Source: Actinomycetales bacterium UBA1383
GTDB taxonomy: Bacteria; Actinomycetota; Actinomycetes; Actinomycetales; Actinomycetaceae
Length of the DNA: 18,467 nucleotides
Direction: 5' to 3'
Assembly (NCBI GenBank): GCA_002305415.1
Contig: DBQX01000084.1
Coordinates: forward strand, 1 to 18,467
The notes beneath the pieces were generated by a model that was not told where the DNA came from, searched no databases, and saw only the letters and a list, made by a program, of their open reading frames with translations. A program made the translations under genes and the position numbers. This document shows positions 8,201 through 13,942 of this stretch, one piece after another (the stretch's first letter is position 1; each line of letters starts with the position of its first letter).

Positions 8201-8303
8201 CGGTGTGGGTGGCGACGACTCGTGGGGCTCCCTGACGCACCCCGAGTATCGGCTCCCGGTTGGGGACCTGGTGTTCCGGTTCGCGTTCCAGGGGATCCGG
8301 TAG
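5280..8303 (+). CDS. lacZ: Beta-galactosidase, GH2 family (LacZ-type)
   Basis: A 1007-residue protein, close to the 1023 residues of E. coli LacZ and with the same domain order: sugar-binding jelly roll (about 35-200; VPGHLELQGYGRPQYVNVQYPW), immunoglobulin-like domain, TIM barrel (about 310-600), second Ig-like domain and beta-sandwich C-terminal domain (from about 720). The acid/base glutamate is E447 in WSCGNES and the nucleophile is E513 in ILCEYAHAMGNSFG. Other family marks are NGVNRHEFG, SHYPNN, GPEECYVDRRAGARLG and LRPQEAGNHTGVRW. It hydrolyses terminal beta-D-galactosides such as lactose. There is no signal peptide, so it is cytoplasmic. The start is ATG at 5280, seven bases after the cupin stop, where homology begins. 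The frame is open further upstream only across the cupin gene. No sugar transporter or LacI-type regulator is in the window. Confidence 0.97.
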   Translation: MAFDPGRIADPTYVAENRLPAHSDHRWFANRAEAAAGTSSFEQCLNGTWKFHYARNPRLTVPGFEAPDFDTADWDDIRVPGHLELQGYGRPQYVNVQYPWDGYEEIWPGQVPQRFNPVGSYVTRFTLDHPVGEGERVSVSFTGAESAVAVWLNGHYIGYAGDAFTPSEFDLTDHLVDGENTLAAQVFRFTGAAWIEDQDFYRFSGIFRDVVLYRRPAVHAEDLRITTEVAEDLGSAVVRLAVRLDGAGTVRATLAGVGDLSADDDGVLAVTVERPRLWSAEDPQLYDLTVEVLDTTGTITEVTPQRVGIRRFGIEDGLLRINGRRVVFNGVNRHEFGLEGRVMSRERTEADIRLMKQANINAVRTSHYPNNSFFYELCDVYGLYVIDEMNLESHGMWDAVRLGRVPLEQAVPGNLPEWRDVLLDRATSMLERDKNHACVVMWSCGNESLGGTNLREVADLFRARDTRPVHYEGVHWDPRFPETTDVVSQMYTFAADVEAFLRANRSKPFILCEYAHAMGNSFGAVGKYVELAYREPLYQGGFIWDFSDQAIRLTDRHGRAYFGYGGDCGEAPHDGDFSGNGILFADHTPKPFLQEVRKLYQGLVIEISRAGFAVENRTVFTDTSAWDCVVTVRREGRALAEGRVATAVAPGSGGTYPLPVELPEVAGEYTVDVSFRLRRATAWAEAGHEVAWEQAVFTVGTPTGAAGAAGAAPRRRPELIDGLHNVGVRGRHFTALFSKLYGGMVSYRYGLTGDGGRELLRGIPKPNFWHAPTSNERGWNMPARDGQWLLASRYATARDGGPLVGWSGDAVEVRYTYALPSIPAGECDVAYRVDGDGRVEVTLQVRPGDGLPDMPEFGLLLTTDADLGRLTWYGEGPEECYVDRRAGARLGVYSGAVADQLTAYLRPQEAGNHTGVRWATVTDAHGAGLRFEAVDEPMEFSALPWTPFEIENALHPVDLPPIQRTVLRPALMRRGVGGDDSWGSLTHPEYRLPVGDLVFRFAFQGIR

Positions 8304-8339
8304 GGGGCGACGCCGGTCAGGTGGTCCCAGCCGGCTCGT

Positions 8340-8375
8340 GGGAGGGTCTGCCACGCATCCGTGACAAACCCTCCC
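8340..8375. terminator. Bidirectional hairpin between lacZ and the secreted-protein gene
   Basis: A 16-bp stem (8340-8355 with 8360-8375; GGGAGGGTCTGCCACG against CGTGACAAACCCTCCC) has two C.A mismatches and a four-base CATC loop. It lies 36 bases after the lacZ stop and 19 bases beyond the end of the convergent gene. No T-tract follows on the plus strand, so it is probably a bidirectional, U-poor terminator. Confidence 0.6.
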
Positions 8376-8394
8376 GCGAGGCAAGCGGCCCACC

Positions 8395-9054
8395 CTACCG
8401 ATAGCTCACCGCCCTCAGGGTGGTGAACGCCATGGCGTAGCTGCCCTCCTCGATCCAGTACGTGTCCCAGTTCCCGCTCGTGCGCTGGATCTGGATCAGC
8501 AGGCCAGTGCTGCGGACCGTCACATTCAGCAGGCCGGTCTTGAACTTCCCGTCCGGGGAGTAGTCGAAGAGGGGCCCGAAGGTTTCGTAGTCGTAGTCGT
8601 AGGCGTTGGTCTGCCAGGCGCAGGGGGCGCCGGACGGGTCACACGCGAAGCGCGCCTCCTGGGGCTCGCCGTTCGGATAGGTCGGGGAGGTCCCGTAGCA
8701 GGGAGTGAGCTGCGAGGACCCGTGCGTCACCTGGATCATCGCCTTGCGACCGGCGGGTTGGCTCACGGTGTAGTTGTCGGTGCTCGCATCCATGAACAGC
8801 GGCTCGCCGTCATACGGGATGGGAACCCACTCGCCGAACTCGTTCTCGTAGGAGAGTTCGCCGGCCTCGAGGCGTGCGAAGGCACCCTCGCAGCTCACCT
8901 CCCCGACCACGTTGACGCCGCCGAGCCGGTCGATGCGCACCGTGGTGACGCTGACCCAGTCATCGGGCTCGGCTGACTGGCTGGGTGTCGCGGCGAGCGC
9001 CACACCCATCCCGAAAATGAGCGCGGACAGAACGCGCACGGCACGCTGTCTCAT
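8395..9054 (-). CDS. Secreted protein of unknown function (four Cys)
   Basis: A 219-residue protein with a clear Sec signal peptide: MRQRAVRVLSALIFGMGVALA, with probable signal-peptidase cleavage after PSQSA at residue 28. The mature part is predicted to be beta-rich. It starts with WVSVTTVRIDRLGGVNVVGEVSCEG and carries four Cys (in SCEG, TPCYG, ACDP and PCAW), which could form two disulfides, the last two flanking a DPSGAP turn. The C-terminal half is rich in Tyr, Thr and Val. The opening vaguely resembles DUF6299-type secreted actinobacterial proteins, but I cannot confirm this. The start at 9054 is chosen because the signal peptide begins there and AAGGCGG lies upstream; an in-frame ATG at 9090 would add 12 non-signal residues. 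It is divergent from the serine hydrolase gene and no function is inferred. Confidence 0.75.
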   Translation of the reverse strand: MRQRAVRVLSALIFGMGVALAATPSQSAEPDDWVSVTTVRIDRLGGVNVVGEVSCEGAFARLEAGELSYENEFGEWVPIPYDGEPLFMDASTDNYTVSQPAGRKAMIQVTHGSSQLTPCYGTSPTYPNGEPQEARFACDPSGAPCAWQTNAYDYDYETFGPLFDYSPDGKFKTGLLNVTVRSTGLLIQIQRTSGNWDTYWIEEGSYAMAFTTLRAVSYR

Positions 9055-9174
9055 CGTGGTCCGCCTTGGATCCTGGGGGGAATGGAGCACGCAACGACTG
9101 GCCCGGACGCTACTCCGTGCCGAGGAGGCAGGACAGAGCCGAACGTCCCGGTGCCGCCGCGCCGGGTGGTACGC

Positions 9175-9180
9175 CAGACT
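9175..9180 (+). promoter_or_regulatory. Candidate -10 hexamer of the serine hydrolase gene (leaderless)
   Basis: CAGACT ends five bases before the ATG at 9186 and there is no ribosome binding site. This fits a transcript starting at or next to the start codon. No -35 box is recognisable. Confidence 0.3.
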
Positions 9181-9185
9181 GAGCC

Positions 9186-10247
9186 ATGAACTCAGCTGAC
9201 TTCGAGGGCCTCGCCACCCACCTCGCCCGAGCCGCCACCGAGTCGGACCTCTCCTTCACCGTGTTGCTCACGCACGGGGAGGAGCCTGTGTTCGAGGCCT
9301 GCCACGGGCTGGCTGACCGCGCCGCGGGCCTTCCGGTCACGTCCCGCACCCGGTTCGCCGTGGCGTCGCTGTCGAAGATGTTCACCGCCGTCGCCGTGCT
9401 CGCCGCCCTCGAGGACGCCGGGACCTCCCCGCACGCGCGCGTCGTCGACCTGCTGCCGGAACGTCGTCGTCCCCGCACGCTGGATCCCGCGATCACCGTC
9501 CACCACCTCCTCACCCACACCTCCGGCATGGGCGACTACGCGGAGGAGGACGAGGACCTGCCCGGGTACGTCGAGGACTACGGCTCCCTCTGGGTTGACC
9601 GGCCGTGCTACCGCATGCGGCGTCCGGATGACTTCCTGCCCCTGTATGCGGAGCTGCCGCCGGTGGCCGCCCCCGGGCAGGCGTTCCACTACTGCAACGG
9701 CGGGTACGTCCTGCTCGGGGCGCTGCTGGAGGAGCTGACCGGGGAGGAGTTCGCGGGCGCCGTCGGTGCGCGGGTGTTCGAGCCGGCCGGGATGGTGGAC
9801 ACCGGCTACTTCGCCCTGGACGAGGTCCGCCCCGACCTCGCGCTCGGCTACCTCCCGCCCCGGGCGCCCGGGGACCCGTGGCGGAGCAACATCTTCTCCA
9901 CCCCGGTGGTCGGCGGGGGCGACGGCGGCGCGTTCGTCACCAGCCGTGACGTCGTCCGGTTCCTGCGCGCCCTCGGCGCGGGCACGCTGCTGAGTCCCGA
10001 GACCACCGCGCAGCTCCTGATGCCGCACGTCCCCGTGGAGGGCGACCTCTCGATGGGCTATGGCGTGTTCGTCGGGGCGGACGGGCGTTTCGGTCACGGC
10101 GGGGGCGATCCCGGGGTGGAGGCGCTCTCGCGCCACCTGCCGTCGCGGGACACCACCATGGTGGTGCTCGCCAACACCGAGGGAGTGCTCGACCTGGTGT
10201 ACGACCAGGTCACCGCGGCGTTCGCCTCGCTTCCCGGGGCGGGCTAG
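9186..10247 (+). CDS. Serine hydrolase, beta-lactamase/PBP-like (class C type)
   Basis: A 353-residue member of the beta-lactamase superfamily (PF00144 type: esterases, D-aminopeptidases, class C-like enzymes). The acyl-enzyme triad motifs are visible: SxxK as S61-L-S-K64 (VASLSKMFTA), YxN as Y169-C-N171 in FHYCNGGYVLLG, and HGGG near residue 302 (GRFGHGGGDPG) in place of KTG. LLTHTSGMGDY and DRTAAGLPVTSRTRF-like segments are typical of the family. There is no signal peptide, so it is probably cytoplasmic and an esterase or peptidase rather than an antibiotic-resistance enzyme. It stands alone between a divergent secreted-protein gene and a convergent methyltransferase. The substrate is unknown. 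Confidence 0.9.
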   Translation: MNSADFEGLATHLARAATESDLSFTVLLTHGEEPVFEACHGLADRAAGLPVTSRTRFAVASLSKMFTAVAVLAALEDAGTSPHARVVDLLPERRRPRTLDPAITVHHLLTHTSGMGDYAEEDEDLPGYVEDYGSLWVDRPCYRMRRPDDFLPLYAELPPVAAPGQAFHYCNGGYVLLGALLEELTGEEFAGAVGARVFEPAGMVDTGYFALDEVRPDLALGYLPPRAPGDPWRSNIFSTPVVGGGDGGAFVTSRDVVRFLRALGAGTLLSPETTAQLLMPHVPVEGDLSMGYGVFVGADGRFGHGGGDPGVEALSRHLPSRDTTMVVLANTEGVLDLVYDQVTAAFASLPGAG

Positions 10248-10259
10248 CGCGCTGCGCCG

Positions 10260-10280
10260 CGCCGGGTACCCGGGCCGGCG
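10260..10280 (+). terminator. Weak hairpin after the serine hydrolase gene
   Basis: CGCCGG (10260-10265) pairs with CCGGCG (10275-10280) around a nine-base loop. The 12-bp palindrome CCGGGTACCCGG lies in the same spot. It starts 12 bases after the stop codon. There is no T-tract, so this is only a candidate. Confidence 0.3.
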
Positions 10281-10403
10281 GGTACTGGAGTCTGTTCTGT
10301 GCTTCCGGCACTTGCGTGCTGTATAGCGCAGTGCAACAGAGTCGATCACAGGACACTGTTGTCTCGGTTCGCGGCACGGACGCGGCAGGGGCAGAGGTGC
10401 GAA

Positions 10404-10429
10404 GGCGGATCACTCCCGCAGTGATCGCC
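10404..10429 (-). terminator. Hairpin terminator after the methyltransferase gene
   Basis: The arms 10404-10414 and 10420-10429 form a 10-bp stem (GGCG-ATCACT with AGTGATCGCC, one bulged G) with a CCCGC loop. It lies 39 bases beyond the methyltransferase stop. The minus strand continues TTCGCACC, a weak T-tract. The remaining 10281-10403 of this 221-bp convergent gap shows no gene, only a CAACAG/CTGTTG inverted repeat. Confidence 0.5.
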
Positions 10430-10468
10430 AAGCGTGCGACGGCTGCGCCCACCTTCTTTCCCGCTGCC

Positions 10469-11077
10469 CTATCTGGCGGCCACCAGGAACAGCGGGAAGT
10501 CTCGTGTGACGCCGTCGACCGCCTTGGTGACCACGTGCGGCGTGCTGAACGTGACATCGCGGAAGCCGGCGTCCGCGAGCCACCCCGCGAGGTCGGCGCG
10601 GTCGAAGCCGTCGTGGTGGCGGTGGGTGTGGGCGTCGTGGAACTGGCCCTCGTCGTCGTCGAGGTCGCTGAGTGCCACCCAGCCACCGGGGCGCAGGAGC
10701 CGCCGGAACCGGGCGAGGAGGGCCGGGACATCGTGGACGTGGTGCAGCGCCAACAGGCTCACCACAAGGTCGAATCGCGCCTCCGGGCCCTCCTCGGCGG
10801 TGAGGTCGAGGCTGGACGCCTCCCAGCCGGTGAGCCCCGCGGCCGCGAGCTTGCCCCGCACCACCTCCAGCATGCCCGCGGAGGTGTCGGTCAGCAGCGC
10901 CCGGGGCGGACGCGGATCCAGGGCGAGGCTGAGCAGGCCGGTGCCGCAGCCGAACTCGAACAGGTCGGTGACGCCGGCGAGCGGCACCGCCTCACCGATC
11001 GCGCGGGCGACGGCGACGGCGCGGGCCCGTTTCGCGTCGTCGTCCCAGCCGGCGGCCTTGGAGTCGAATGTGCTCAC
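10469..11077 (-). CDS. Class I SAM-dependent methyltransferase
   Basis: A 202-residue Rossmann-fold methyltransferase of the Methyltransf_11/25 (UbiE-like) type. The SAM-binding motif I is LFEFGCGTGLLSLAL (39-53). Motif II is ALLTDTSAGMLEVVRGKL with the acidic ribose-binding Asp. The post-II region has ASSLDL, and RFDLVVSLLALHHVHDV is the typical motif IV region. LRPGGWVALSDLDDDEGQFH follows at motif V/VI. The C-terminal part (ADLAGWLADAGFRDVTFST) is the usual cap. The acceptor cannot be deduced. The start is GTG at 11077; there is no ribosome binding site, but TACCGT lies six bases upstream. It is divergent from the phosphoribosyltransferase, with a long inverted repeat between them. Confidence 0.92.
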   Translation of the reverse strand: MSTFDSKAAGWDDDAKRARAVAVARAIGEAVPLAGVTDLFEFGCGTGLLSLALDPRPPRALLTDTSAGMLEVVRGKLAAAGLTGWEASSLDLTAEEGPEARFDLVVSLLALHHVHDVPALLARFRRLLRPGGWVALSDLDDDEGQFHDAHTHRHHDGFDRADLAGWLADAGFRDVTFSTPHVVTKAVDGVTRDFPLFLVAAR

Positions 11078-11083
11078 GTGCCA

Positions 11084-11089
11084 ACGGTA
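11084..11089 (-). promoter_or_regulatory. Candidate -10 hexamer of the methyltransferase gene (leaderless)
   Basis: TACCGT on the minus strand (fits TAnnnT) ends exactly six bases before the GTG start, so the predicted transcript begins at the G. No Shine-Dalgarno sequence is at the usual distance; the purine run AGAAAGGAAG further upstream is too distant. Confidence 0.4.
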
Positions 11090-11115
11090 GTGCAGCTGGT
11101 GCGGACTTCCTTTCT

Positions 11116-11160
11116 GGGGACGTGAACCTGCCTACCGTGGCGAGGCAGTCTCACGTCCCC
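11116..11160. promoter_or_regulatory. Two-tier inverted repeat in the divergent gap
   Basis: GGGGACGTGA (11116-11125) and TCACGTCCCC (11151-11160) form a perfect 10-bp outer arm. CTGCCT (11128-11133) and AGGCAG (11143-11148) form a perfect 6-bp inner arm. They are separated by two unpaired bases on each side (AC and TC), with a nine-base centre. It lies at about -39 to -83 of the methyltransferase start and about -181 to -225 of the phosphoribosyltransferase start. It could be an operator or an RNA hairpin. It is not placed like a terminator, since the genes diverge. The remaining gap 11161-11328 shows nothing I can call. Confidence 0.5.
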
Positions 11161-11328
11161 CCGCACCCACACCGCGCACGACGACCGCGCGGCGGAGTGT
11201 CGCCCCCACCCGTGACGGGGGATGCGGGCACCGGGGCCCGGCCCAACGGTGGTGGAGGGCCCCGGGCGCGCCGTCGACGGCCCGGTGGTCGAGCGTCAGA
11301 CTGAGCCCGTCGTCGCGTGCCGCCGCGC

Positions 11329-11334
11329 CACAAT
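11329..11334 (+). promoter_or_regulatory. Candidate -10 hexamer of the phosphoribosyltransferase gene (leaderless)
   Basis: CACAAT ends six bases before ATG 11341 and no ribosome binding site is present. An in-frame GTG at 11317 lies upstream of this hexamer and is therefore disfavoured as the start. Confidence 0.35.
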
Positions 11335-11340
11335 GTCCCC

Positions 11341-12066
11341 ATGGCCGCGCGATCTGACGACGTCACCCACCTCCCGGACCTCCGGGACCGGGTCCACGTG
11401 TTCGCGGATCGCCGCGACGCGGGCCGTGTCCTCGCGGGCATGCTCGCGGACCTCCGCGGGACCGCCACCACCATCGTGGCGGTCCCCGCGGGGGGAGTCC
11501 CGGTCGCCGTCGCGATCGCGGAGCGCCTCGGGCTGCCCGTGGACGTGGCTGTGGTCAGCAAGATGACTCCGCCGGGGAACACCGAGGCGGGCTACGGCGC
11601 GGTCGCGTTCGACGGCAGCGTCCGCGTCAACCACGACGCCGTCCGCTGGTTCGGCCTCACCGCGGACGACGTCGCGGCCGGGGTGGCCACCACCCGCGCC
11701 AAGGTCGCGCGCCGGGTGGCGGCGCTCCGGGGAGACCGTCCCGCGCCCGACTACACGGGCCGCACGGTGGTCCTCGTCGACGACGGCCTGGCGTCGGGGT
11801 TCACGATGCTCGTGGCGGTGGAGGCCGTGCGTCGGCTCGGCGCCGAGCGGGTGGTGGTGGCGGTGCCAACGGCGAGCGAGGCCCGGATCGGGGTGGTCGC
11901 AGCGGCGGCGGACGCGGTCCACTGCGCGAACCTTCGCGGGGGAATGAGGTTCGCGGTGGCGGATGCGTACGTGAGGTGGTCAGACGTGGACGAGGCCGAG
12001 GCGGTGGCGATGTTCCAGCGCGGCGCGCAGTGGCCGCGGTCCGCCGGAGCAGGATGGACGCCATGA
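11341..12066 (+). CDS. Phosphoribosyltransferase-domain protein (COG1926-like)
   Basis: A 241-residue type I phosphoribosyltransferase fold. The PRPP-binding loop is VVLVDDGLASGFTM (143-156), matching the VxxVDDGxxTG consensus except for Ser in place of the usual Thr. TIVAVPAGGVPVAVAIAERL (44-63) is the start of the core, and VVSKMTPPGNTEAGYGAVA is the region that follows it in COG1926 proteins. The length matches the stand-alone form found in actinobacteria. Its base substrate is unknown for this group, so it is not assigned to purine or pyrimidine salvage. The stop TGA overlaps the ATG of the next gene (ATGA), so the two are translationally coupled. The start is chosen at ATG 11341 because CACAAT is six bases upstream. 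Confidence 0.88.
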   Translation: MAARSDDVTHLPDLRDRVHVFADRRDAGRVLAGMLADLRGTATTIVAVPAGGVPVAVAIAERLGLPVDVAVVSKMTPPGNTEAGYGAVAFDGSVRVNHDAVRWFGLTADDVAAGVATTRAKVARRVAALRGDRPAPDYTGRTVVLVDDGLASGFTMLVAVEAVRRLGAERVVVAVPTASEARIGVVAAAADAVHCANLRGGMRFAVADAYVRWSDVDEAEAVAMFQRGAQWPRSAGAGWTP

Positions 12067-12803
12067 GACCCCGCGTGATCATCCACAACGTCGCCTCGAT
12101 GGACGGGCGGCTCACCCTCGCGCCCGGCGTCGACCTGATGGCGGGCGACGAGCGATGGGCCGCCATGATGGGCGACCTCGCCGACCCCTACGCCTGGGCC
12201 CGCGCCACCCACGACCCGCAGGTGTTCCTCGAGGGCTCCGGCTCGCTGCTCAACCCGGTCGGCGCCCCGCTCCACGACGCCGAGCCCGGCCCGCCCGCCG
12301 AGGGCACCCACTTCCTGCCCGCCGACGTCGTGAGTGCGCCCGGGCGGCACTGGTTCGCCCTCGTCGACGGCGCTGGCCGGGTGGACCTCCAGTTCACCGA
12401 GTGGCCGGACCCGGCATGGGCCGGGTGGCACAGCCTCGTCCTGACGTCGCGGGCCGCGCCCACGGCTCACCTGGCGCGGCTGCGTGACCGTGGCATCCCG
12501 TACCTCGTGGTGGGGGAGACGCGGGTGGCCCTGGGCCGCGCCCTTGAGCTGCTGCGCGAGCGCCTCGGGGTGGAGACGGTGGTGAGCACCGGCGGTGGCC
12601 GGCTGGGCGGCGCGCTGTTGCGGCAGCACCTGGTGGACGAGATCGACGTCGAGCTGCTCCCGTGGGCCGTGGGCGGGCGTGGCACGCCCATGCTCTTCGA
12701 CGCCGCACCCCTCACCCCCGAGGAATGGCCCACCCGGCTCGAACTCCTCGGCTGTGAGACGGCGGGCGAGGGCCGGGTCAGGCTCCGTTACCGGGTGGCG
12801 TGA
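12063..12803 (+). CDS. RibD_C / dihydrofolate reductase-family protein
   Basis: A 246-residue protein with the RibD C-terminal (bacterial bifunctional deaminase-reductase C-terminal) fold. The opening MRPRVIIHNVASMDGRLTLA carries the family's SMDG(R/K) motif. The C-terminal half has YLVVGETRVALGRALELLRERLGVETVVSTGGGRLGGALL, the NADPH-binding GGGxL region, followed by LVDEIDVELLPWAVGGRGTPMLF. RibD reduces a ribosyl-pyrimidine intermediate of riboflavin synthesis with NADPH. This stand-alone paralogue lacks the deaminase domain and no other rib gene is near, so the substrate is unknown. The ATG overlaps the upstream stop as ATGA, and GGAGCAGG lies nine bases upstream. Confidence 0.88.
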   Translation: MRPRVIIHNVASMDGRLTLAPGVDLMAGDERWAAMMGDLADPYAWARATHDPQVFLEGSGSLLNPVGAPLHDAEPGPPAEGTHFLPADVVSAPGRHWFALVDGAGRVDLQFTEWPDPAWAGWHSLVLTSRAAPTAHLARLRDRGIPYLVVGETRVALGRALELLRERLGVETVVSTGGGRLGGALLRQHLVDEIDVELLPWAVGGRGTPMLFDAAPLTPEEWPTRLELLGCETAGEGRVRLRYRVA

Positions 12804-12863
12804 TGCGCCGGCGTTGCGGGGCTGGTCCGCACGGTCCTCGATCGGGCTCCGAGCGTGGAGGGT

Positions 12864-12877
12864 GCGCTGATCAGCGC
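12864..12877. repeat. 14-bp perfect palindrome across the NmrA-like gene stop
   Basis: GCGCTGATCAGCGC is its own reverse complement and contains the TGA stop of the minus-strand NmrA-like gene. It lies in the 67-bp convergent gap. As RNA it could form a five-pair stem with a GATC loop. There is no T-tract, so a terminator role is uncertain. Confidence 0.4.
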
Positions 12878-13767
12878 CTGGCCACCGCCGCCGCCTCCTG
12901 GATGTACGCCGTCGCCGGCTTAGGGTCGATGCCCGCCTCCCGAAGCGGGGCGTCGTCCCACGTGCCGGGATGGGTGTCGAAGAACAGGGCCATCCCCATG
13001 ATCGAGGCCAGGTCAGGCTTGATGCGCCCGAGGACCCGGTGGCCGACGACGAGCACGGGTCGCGGCACGTGCCGCACCGTGAACGACCTCCCGGTGGCCT
13101 TCTCGAACGCCGCCACCACCTCCAGTCGCGACAGCGCCTCCGGACCGCCGAACTCGACGACGGGCGGCGGGTCCTCGGCGATTGTCACGTGGGCGCACAG
13201 GGCCGCCACGTCGTCGATCGCCACGTAGCGGTGCGGGAGGAGGCCCTTCCCGTAGATGAGCGCCTTGTCCTTGGCCGGCTCGATCCCCGACGCGGGCGCC
13301 AGCCACACCTCATGGAACATGTCCGGCCGGACGAGCACCACCTGCATCGACGATCCGGCGAGCATCTTCTCGACACTGAGCTTCGCGGCCATCAGCGGCG
13401 CGCTGCGGGCGAAGTCCTCGCCCATCCCCGCGGCGGAGACGTAGACGAACCGCTCGACGCCGGCGCGCTGCGCCGCCCTGACGAGGGCTTGCGTCCCCTT
13501 CGTGTCGACGTCCGTGATGGTCAGGCCCTTCTCGCCGGCCATCGATCGGCTGATCGAGGTGACTGTGGTGACCACCGTGTCGACGCCGGCGAGCGCTGGT
13601 CCCAGCGTGGCCGGCTGGCGGAGGTCGCCCCGGATCACCTCGACGCCCTCGAGCGCCGTCGCGTCGGTCGCGGGCCGGACGAGCGCCCGGACCTCGTGCC
13701 CGCCCTCCCGCAGGAGCCGCACCACCCGGCCGCCGAGTTCACCGGTCGCACCGCAGACGAGAATCAT
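12871..13767 (-). CDS. NmrA-like NAD(P)-binding protein (atypical SDR)
   Basis: A 298-residue Rossmann-fold protein of the NmrA/atypical short-chain dehydrogenase group. The dinucleotide-binding motif is GATGELG (6-12) at the extreme N-terminus. Next come VRALVRP (after the second strand), VIRGDLRQPATLGPALAGVDTVV and RFVYVSAAGMG. The canonical SDR Tyr-x-x-x-Lys is not seen; the AAKLSVEKML segment replaces it. This fits NmrA/HSCARG or NDUFA9-type relatives, which bind NAD(P) and often act as redox sensors or reductases with unknown substrates. The start is ATG 13767 with GGGGGAGG upstream; the in-frame ATG at 13809 would add 14 His/Arg-rich residues. It is convergent with the RibD_C gene. Confidence 0.9.
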   Translation of the reverse strand: MILVCGATGELGGRVVRLLREGGHEVRALVRPATDATALEGVEVIRGDLRQPATLGPALAGVDTVVTTVTSISRSMAGEKGLTITDVDTKGTQALVRAAQRAGVERFVYVSAAGMGEDFARSAPLMAAKLSVEKMLAGSSMQVVLVRPDMFHEVWLAPASGIEPAKDKALIYGKGLLPHRYVAIDDVAALCAHVTIAEDPPPVVEFGGPEALSRLEVVAAFEKATGRSFTVRHVPRPVLVVGHRVLGRIKPDLASIMGMALFFDTHPGTWDDAPLREAGIDPKPATAYIQEAAAVARR

Positions 13768-13790
13768 GGACCTCCCCCTTCTTCCATGAT

Positions 13791-13810
13791 GGTGAGATCG
13801 GTCTATCACC
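13791..13810. promoter_or_regulatory. Imperfect inverted repeat upstream of the NmrA-like gene
   Basis: GGTGAGAT and CTATCACC are 8-base arms matching at six positions (GGTGA and one more) across a four-base centre. The repeat lies 24-43 bases upstream of the start and overlaps a possible minus-strand promoter (TTCGTG, 17 bases, TGATAG). It could be an operator for a TetR- or MarR-type regulator. The evidence is weak. Confidence 0.3.
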
Positions 13811-13942
13811 GCGCCGTTCCACCCGCACGAACTTCACGAAACCGGGAGGGCTTTACCGGACCTATTGCCCTGGTCATTTCCAGATCACGGCAGAACGCCT
13901 GTTGAGTGCCTCTTCGCGCATCAATGACACGAGTGGATTATC

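Noticed and set aside
5715..8393. Long open frame (892 codons) antisense to the beta-galactosidase gene
   Set aside because: It mirrors the GH2 gene, whose motifs and length are certain. Its translation is low-complexity (Arg, Pro, His, Val) with no domain, as expected for the complementary frame of a very GC-rich gene.
9186..10247. Calling the serine hydrolase an antibiotic-resistance beta-lactamase
   Set aside because: It lacks a signal peptide and has HGGG instead of KTG; this superfamily is mostly esterases and peptidases.
9175..11307. CAGACTGAGCC occurring twice (9175-9185 and 11297-11307), each near a gene start
   Set aside because: The first copy abuts a start codon but the second lies 34 bases before its start and upstream of a better hexamer; two 11-base matches in GC-rich DNA may be chance.
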